From assembly GCA_030613445.1 (NCBI GenBank), contig JAUWLY010000064.1, positions 1-10,798 of the forward strand: a DNA stretch of 10,798 nt, in the 5' to 3' direction. Numbering within the stretch: position 1 is the stretch's first letter; every line of letters starts with the position of its first letter. Below are positions 6,545 through 10,798 of this stretch, piece by piece. The notes below the pieces were generated by a model, which was given only the letters and a program-made list of their open reading frames with translations, did not search any database and was not told the origin of the DNA. A program made the position numbers and the translations under genes. This stretch comes from Candidatus Stahliibacteriota bacterium. Its GTDB lineage: Bacteria > Hydrothermota > Tepidihabitantia > SM23-42.

Positions 6545-8452
6545 CTACTTTGTTACTCTTTCTTCTATTACTCTAACTAATGAATCGGCATCAAGTGAAT
6601 ACTCTTTGTAAAGCACCTCCTCATTATCAGAACCCCCAAAATGTTCTATGCCGATCTTTACGAAATCTGTCGTTAAGCGATCCTCGGCTATTACTTGTCC
6701 GATAATACTGCCTAATCCCGATGCGCTTATGTGGTCCTCATAAGTTATTATTAACCGAGTTCCTGCTGCCTCAGCGATTATCTCTCGTTCAATCCCCAAA
6801 GGAGACGATATATTATATATGCGTACGCTAATACCCTTTGCTTCCAGAGTTTCCCACGCCTGTATCGCCTTATTGAGCATCGGCCCAAAGGTAAATACTG
6901 CACAGTCACTACCTTCACGTATTAGATCGATTTTTCCATATGTGTAGTTGTAATTTTCATCAAAGAAAATACGTCCATCTTCAGTCTTTATGATCGGCAA
7001 TTTGGTCCGCGAAAGCCCGATAACATGATTGCCTGCTTGGCTCAGGACATACCTTGTAACATGGTCCGTTTGATTAGGATCACATGCGATAATCAGACTA
7101 AACCCAAAAAGGTTGCGTAAGAGACCGATATAATCGATACAGTGATGGGTTTTACCATCTGGGCCTACATTGTATCCAATATGGGTTGCAATTATCTTAA
7201 CGTTTGTTTCGTTAATGTCGTTTAGTCTTAACTGGTTATAGACTTCGTCAAGGGCAAAAACGCCAAAGTCTGCCCAGATAGACAGTACACCATTTATTGA
7301 TGCTGCTCCAACAATGGTCGCGGTGGTGTGTTCGCTCACACCACACTCAAAGAAACCATCCGGTCTGACTCTGGCGAAATCACTGATCCGCACTGAATCC
7401 GCAAGATCGCAGTCGAATACGGCCATGGCAGCATTAGGATTCAAACGCGTAATATCTGTCAGCGCGTTACCAAATGCTTCTCTGGGATGTATTTTATCAT
7501 CGTAGATATGAGGAGTGCCTATCTTCATTGCTGGCAAAGGGATTTGTTTACAGGCAAAACCTGCACTTTTCTTGCCGGGTTTGCGCGTCATTAAATCATC
7601 AATATCATCCTCAACACCTAATTCCTTAAGCGCCTTCTTACTCTCCTCCCGAGAAACTGCTTTGCCGTGATACAACTCGGTATTCTCCATAAATGATACG
7701 CCATAGCCCATCGTGGTTTGAGCAATAATCACATACGGGTTTGCCGTATCCCGTCTTGCTTGCCGGAGCGCCCTGCGAAGCATCGAGAAATTATGTCCGT
7801 TCACCTCAAGTACCTGCCAGCCATCAGCTAAGTAATTTTCTTTAATGTTGACCGGCATAACTTTCTCAGTCCGTCCTGATATCTGAAAATGGTTGTAATC
7901 AATAATCACGGTAAGCTCATTCAAGTTGTACTTCCTTGCAAAACGACGCGCCTCGGCGACCTGGCCTTTCGCCTGTTCCGCATCGCTCATTACAACATAG
8001 GTATTGAAATCAGATCTGGTCAACCTGGAAGCTAAGGCAAAACCACATCCTGCAGATAGACCCTGTCCAAGATTACCGCTTGACCATTCAGCACCTGGGA
8101 TATTTCTCTCAATATGACCTTCAAAAGGACTGGTTATTTTCCTGAAACCTAGTAATACACTCTCCAAATCCACAAAGCCGAGGCGAGCAAGGCAAGCGTA
8201 CAGGGCAGGAGAGGTATGACCATGACTTACGATGATTCTATCCCGTCTGGGATCATCATAATTCGAAGGTGATATTCTTGCGAAGGTAAATAACGCCAGA
8301 TAGAGATCGATCGACGACATCGAACCTGCTGGATGCCCTGAACCTGCGATTGTGGTCATTTTGACAATATCACCGCGGCACAACCGGGAAAGTTCAAACA
8401 GTTCTGCCAATTGTCTTTTTACCCTATGACCTGAAGATACTTTCTTCTTCAT
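6545..8452 (-). CDS. tkt: Transketolase (single chain)
   Basis: A 635-residue thiamine-diphosphate enzyme that moves two-carbon units between sugar phosphates in the non-oxidative pentose phosphate pathway. In order there are GHPAGSMS (39-46), SHGH (76-79), WSSGNLGQGLS (123-133), the cofactor motif SDAEQAKG (156-163) with Asp157 and Asn187 as the metal ligands, YHGKAVS (261-267), the catalytic Glu374 in GVSEHT, and GPDGKTHH (430-437). Both halves are fused, unlike the split transketolases of many archaea. The metal motif normally reads GDGE; here it is SDAE, with the ligand Asp kept. Start and stop overlap RNase G by ATGA, and there is no strong Shine-Dalgarno (only a distant AAGG), so translation is probably coupled. 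DXP synthase is an alternative for this superfamily, but the motif spacing and HGH/YHG signatures fit transketolase better. Confidence 0.9.
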   Translation of the reverse strand: MKKKVSSGHRVKRQLAELFELSRLCRGDIVKMTTIAGSGHPAGSMSSIDLYLALFTFARISPSNYDDPRRDRIIVSHGHTSPALYACLARLGFVDLESVLLGFRKITSPFEGHIERNIPGAEWSSGNLGQGLSAGCGFALASRLTRSDFNTYVVMSDAEQAKGQVAEARRFARKYNLNELTVIIDYNHFQISGRTEKVMPVNIKENYLADGWQVLEVNGHNFSMLRRALRQARRDTANPYVIIAQTTMGYGVSFMENTELYHGKAVSREESKKALKELGVEDDIDDLMTRKPGKKSAGFACKQIPLPAMKIGTPHIYDDKIHPREAFGNALTDITRLNPNAAMAVFDCDLADSVRISDFARVRPDGFFECGVSEHTTATIVGAASINGVLSIWADFGVFALDEVYNQLRLNDINETNVKIIATHIGYNVGPDGKTHHCIDYIGLLRNLFGFSLIIACDPNQTDHVTRYVLSQAGNHVIGLSRTKLPIIKTEDGRIFFDENYNYTYGKIDLIREGSDCAVFTFGPMLNKAIQAWETLEAKGISVRIYNISSPLGIEREIIAEAAGTRLIITYEDHISASGLGSIIGQVIAEDRLTTDFVKIGIEHFGGSDNEEVLYKEYSLDADSLVRVIEERVTK

Positions 8453-9924
8453 ATCACCACTACCTTAAAATCACCGTCAGCTACAGAATAGTCGCCTTTG
8501 ACGCGCAGAATCAAATTATGCTCTTTGGATAACTTGGCGAGCGTATCTGAATGATTAAGACTTAAGAAATCGGCAAGCCTCGGTGATGTTCGTAACTCAA
8601 CCATCTTACCTTCAATAGTCTCTCCGTTATTAAGAAACCATCGCTCTATATGACCCACCGTGCTCTCTCTCGAGACAATTCTTCCCTTTCCCTTACAAAT
8701 CGGGCATGATTCGCTCAAGGTATGTGTAACACTGGTTCGTGAGCGCTGGCGCGTAAATTCGAATAAGCCAAATTCACTTATTCCGCCAATCCGATAGCGC
8801 GCCCGATCGTCCCGTATCAATACCTTGAACTCCCTCACCATTCTGTTATTATTCTCCCTCTTTTCTAGGTCGATTAAATCAACAATGACCAAACCACCGA
8901 TATCTCTTAACCGCAGCTGCCGGGCTATTTCTTTCAAGGCTTCAAGGTTTGTGAAAAGAGCCAGTCTCTCCGCTTGTTTTTCCTTTGACGATTTTCCAGT
9001 ATTTACATCAATTGCAACAAGCGCTTCGGTCTGATCAATGACGATATAACCACCGCTCCGCAACCATATTTTGCGGTTCTGGAGTTCTTTCAATTGTTCT
9101 TCAATGTTGAATTTCTGAAAGATCGGATGGGAGTCATTGTAGAACTTGACACGAGATCGCATTCTCGGTGAAACAACACCAAGATAGTTAGTTATCTTCC
9201 GGAACTCAGTTTCACTGTCAATGTATAAATTCCGAATACCACTGTTAAATAAATCGCGTACCGTCTTGATTACTGCATTAGGCTCCTGATAAATCGATAC
9301 TGGAGCTGCGCCCTTTGCTTGAGCCAACTGTCTATGCCAGTTTTTCTTCAAGAAATCAACTTCTTTCTTTATTTCATCCGCCCGAGCACGTGCGGCGGCA
9401 GTTCTAATTATTAACCCCATACCCGACGGTTTTATCTGTTTGCCGATCTTTAACAGGTTTTCTCGCTCGCGGCGTTGACGAATCTTACGTGATACACCAA
9501 TGTTTTTGGCATTTATCAAGAGAACAACATACCTCCCTGGAATGGAAATGTACGATGATACGCGGGGTCCCTTTACACCATAGGAATCTTTTGTGATTTG
9601 AATAACGATCTCTTGATTCTTTTTTAATTTTACCTCCTCAGGTCGATATTCATGTTCAAGTTCGACATCACTTTCAAAAACTTCAGAAAACTCCTCGAAA
9701 GGAATTTCGTTTAAGGGAAGAAATCCATTCTTATTAAGACCGATATCAACGAATGCTGCCTTTAATCCGGAAATCATATTCAGGACCTTTGCTTTGTAGA
9801 TATTACCCACTAGACTGAAATTTTCCGGTCGCTGAAGATAGTATTCGAGAAGTAATCCGTCACCGAGTAAAGCAATTCTTGTTTCGACGTTCGAAACGTT
9901 AATAACGATATCTTTCTTCTTCAC
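8449..9924 (-). CDS. rng: Ribonuclease G/E family endoribonuclease
   Basis: At 491 residues this fits RNase G rather than full-length RNase E. It cleaves single-stranded RNA in rRNA maturation and mRNA turnover. The N-terminal S1-like RNA-binding domain lies at about 37-125 ('NIYKAKVLNMISGLKAAFVD'). The DNase I-like core carries the metal-binding Asp306 (VAIDVNTG) and Asp349 (VIVDLIDLEK), 43 residues apart as in Escherichia coli RNase E. Cys407 and Cys410 in CPICKGKG form the zinc-link used for dimer pairing. The start is GTG at 9924-9922, overlapping the upstream stop (GTGA), with GGAGG at 9933-9929 on this strand 4 nt before it. Radical SAM/DUF2344 genes directly upstream of rng are a recurring arrangement in Firmicutes and other phyla, where rplU-rpmA often follow; here transketolase follows instead. 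Confidence 0.93.
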   Translation of the reverse strand: MKKKDIVINVSNVETRIALLGDGLLLEYYLQRPENFSLVGNIYKAKVLNMISGLKAAFVDIGLNKNGFLPLNEIPFEEFSEVFESDVELEHEYRPEEVKLKKNQEIVIQITKDSYGVKGPRVSSYISIPGRYVVLLINAKNIGVSRKIRQRRERENLLKIGKQIKPSGMGLIIRTAAARARADEIKKEVDFLKKNWHRQLAQAKGAAPVSIYQEPNAVIKTVRDLFNSGIRNLYIDSETEFRKITNYLGVVSPRMRSRVKFYNDSHPIFQKFNIEEQLKELQNRKIWLRSGGYIVIDQTEALVAIDVNTGKSSKEKQAERLALFTNLEALKEIARQLRLRDIGGLVIVDLIDLEKRENNNRMVREFKVLIRDDRARYRIGGISEFGLFEFTRQRSRTSVTHTLSESCPICKGKGRIVSRESTVGHIERWFLNNGETIEGKMVELRTSPRLADFLSLNHSDTLAKLSKEHNLILRVKGDYSVADGDFKVVVI

Positions 9925-10798
9925 TTTACCTCCATTGGAGAATATAATATCCCTTCTTTCTTTATGAACATTGTAGTTCTGGCAATCTTAAAAATCTTAT
10001 TTTCTTCCGCAGGAAGATCTGTAAAACCACTAAGTAAATCATAGATATTCATCTTCCCGCTCCCAAAATACAAAGCGCATGTCATTATATTATCATCATA
10101 CGTTATTGATTCTAGGGTATCCTGTATCTTTTTCATGCCTGATTTTGTCTGAACATACACTGGATTATCATTAAGAATATCCAAAGACTTCTTGATTACA
10201 TCCTTAGGTATCATGATCTCATAGTATATTAAGTTTATCGAACTCGAAAGTGAAGCGGTATGTGACGCCATAGCTCGGACTTCAAGAATTCGCATCCCAG
10301 AGGGAAAGCGTGTGTTTAGCTCCATAGATATATTACCAAAGTATTCTGAAGCGAGACAGAAATCAAAAAAATCGCCTTTCACTATTTGCCCAACGCTCTT
10401 GGGCGGGCAAAAAGAAACCTTGGGGATCGGTGAAAAACCTTTAGTAAACTGAATCGGTAGATCTGACCTACGCAGCGCACGATATATTGTCCTTGTAATA
10501 TCTAAATGCGAAGCATATCTGAACACTTCTCCAACTGAGTATTTTACTCTAAAAAGACGGGATTGCGCTTTTCTTTCCGTGTACCGACCGTAATGCACAT
10601 ATTTCTCGGTACTTGCTGAATGCTTCACCATCTTGCCATCACAAACCCCGCAGTTTGAGCAGTTGTCATAAAAGCAGTTCTCGGTTGTCATTGCCTTCTC
10701 GGCGCGCGCAAATTCTTCTCTTAGGAAATCTTTTTTAACGCCAATATCGAGGAAATCCCATGGATACTCCTTTTTTGGCTTTAAATACTCATTTGGGT
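9921..10798 (-). CDS. Radical SAM protein C-terminus fused to DUF2344 (TIGR03936) domain (5' partial)
   Basis: The reading frame is open to the window edge, so the internal ATG at 10691 is not the start. The residues before it ('EYPWDFLDIGVKKDFLREEF') and just after it are typical of the C-terminal end of the TIGR03960 B12-binding radical SAM family. That end includes a four-cysteine cluster (Cys6, Cys11, Cys14 and Cys17 counted from that ATG, C-x4-C-x2-C-x2-C). The DUF2344 domain follows at about residue 46 counted from that ATG: 'LFRVKYSVGEVFRYASHLDI', then 'RALRRSDLPIQFTKGFSPIP', with the conserved SHLD and GFSP motifs. The two domains are often separate adjacent genes; here they form one chain. 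Function is unproven; linkage to RNase G and ribosomal protein genes elsewhere suggests RNA or ribosome modification. The radical SAM cluster itself is outside the window. Its stop overlaps the rng GTG start. Confidence 0.85.
   Translation of the reverse strand, partial: PNEYLKPKKEYPWDFLDIGVKKDFLREEFARAEKAMTTENCFYDNCSNCGVCDGKMVKHSASTEKYVHYGRYTERKAQSRLFRVKYSVGEVFRYASHLDITRTIYRALRRSDLPIQFTKGFSPIPKVSFCPPKSVGQIVKGDFFDFCLASEYFGNISMELNTRFPSGMRILEVRAMASHTASLSSSINLIYYEIMIPKDVIKKSLDILNDNPVYVQTKSGMKKIQDTLESITYDDNIMTCALYFGSGKMNIYDLLSGFTDLPAEENKIFKIARTTMFIKKEGILYSPMEVK

Noticed and set aside
10689..10691. ATG at 10691 as the start of the DUF2344 protein
   Set aside because: The frame stays open to the window edge, and the upstream residues match the radical SAM C-terminus, so it is an internal Met.

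Overview
The window is about 10.8 kb of gene-dense, moderately AT-rich bacterial chromosome with no rRNA, tRNA, CRISPR array or transposase gene that I can see. Gene content is mostly housekeeping: envelope glycosylation, tRNA thiolation, purine synthesis, glutamate metabolism, pentose phosphate metabolism and RNA processing. The mix of a DUF2723/TPR membrane protein, a PurF with the full set of iron-sulfur cysteines, a ThiI-like thiolase with a C-terminal extension, and a radical-SAM/DUF2344 fusion next to RNase G suggests an anaerobic or deep-branching lineage. Candidate phyla of the WOR-3 or Cloacimonadota kind come to mind, but this is a weak inference and the sequence alone does not fix the phylum.

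Layout. From 1 to about 5140 all genes are on the + strand. First comes the C-terminal part of a DUF2723 membrane protein with TPR repeats. A ThiI-like sulfurtransferase follows by an ATGA overlap, and a HIT-family protein starts 2 nt after that, so these three look like one transcription unit. A 140-nt non-coding stretch follows, holding a T/G-rich degenerate repeat and a strong GC-rich hairpin. Next is purF, then a short putative lipoprotein gene with its own apparent promoter.

From 5234 to the right edge all genes are on the - strand and converge on the first block. In transcription order they are a radical SAM/DUF2344 fusion (5' end outside the window), RNase G, transketolase and glutamate dehydrogenase. 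The first three are joined by 4-nt start/stop overlaps and the fourth lies 39 nt downstream. A long hairpin at 5154-5191 separates the two converging blocks.

The main anomaly is in purF. The canonical start, ATG plus Cys2 (MCGIVG), is at 3247 but out of frame with the rest of the enzyme. The cause is visible: an exact 8-bp tandem duplication, GTACGATT x2 at 3263-3278. Removing one copy restores an uninterrupted 482-residue PurF. Just upstream sit the repeat tract and a hairpin ending 4 nt before the ATG, and no Shine-Dalgarno sequence is visible. I found no convincing new defence or mobile system in the window.
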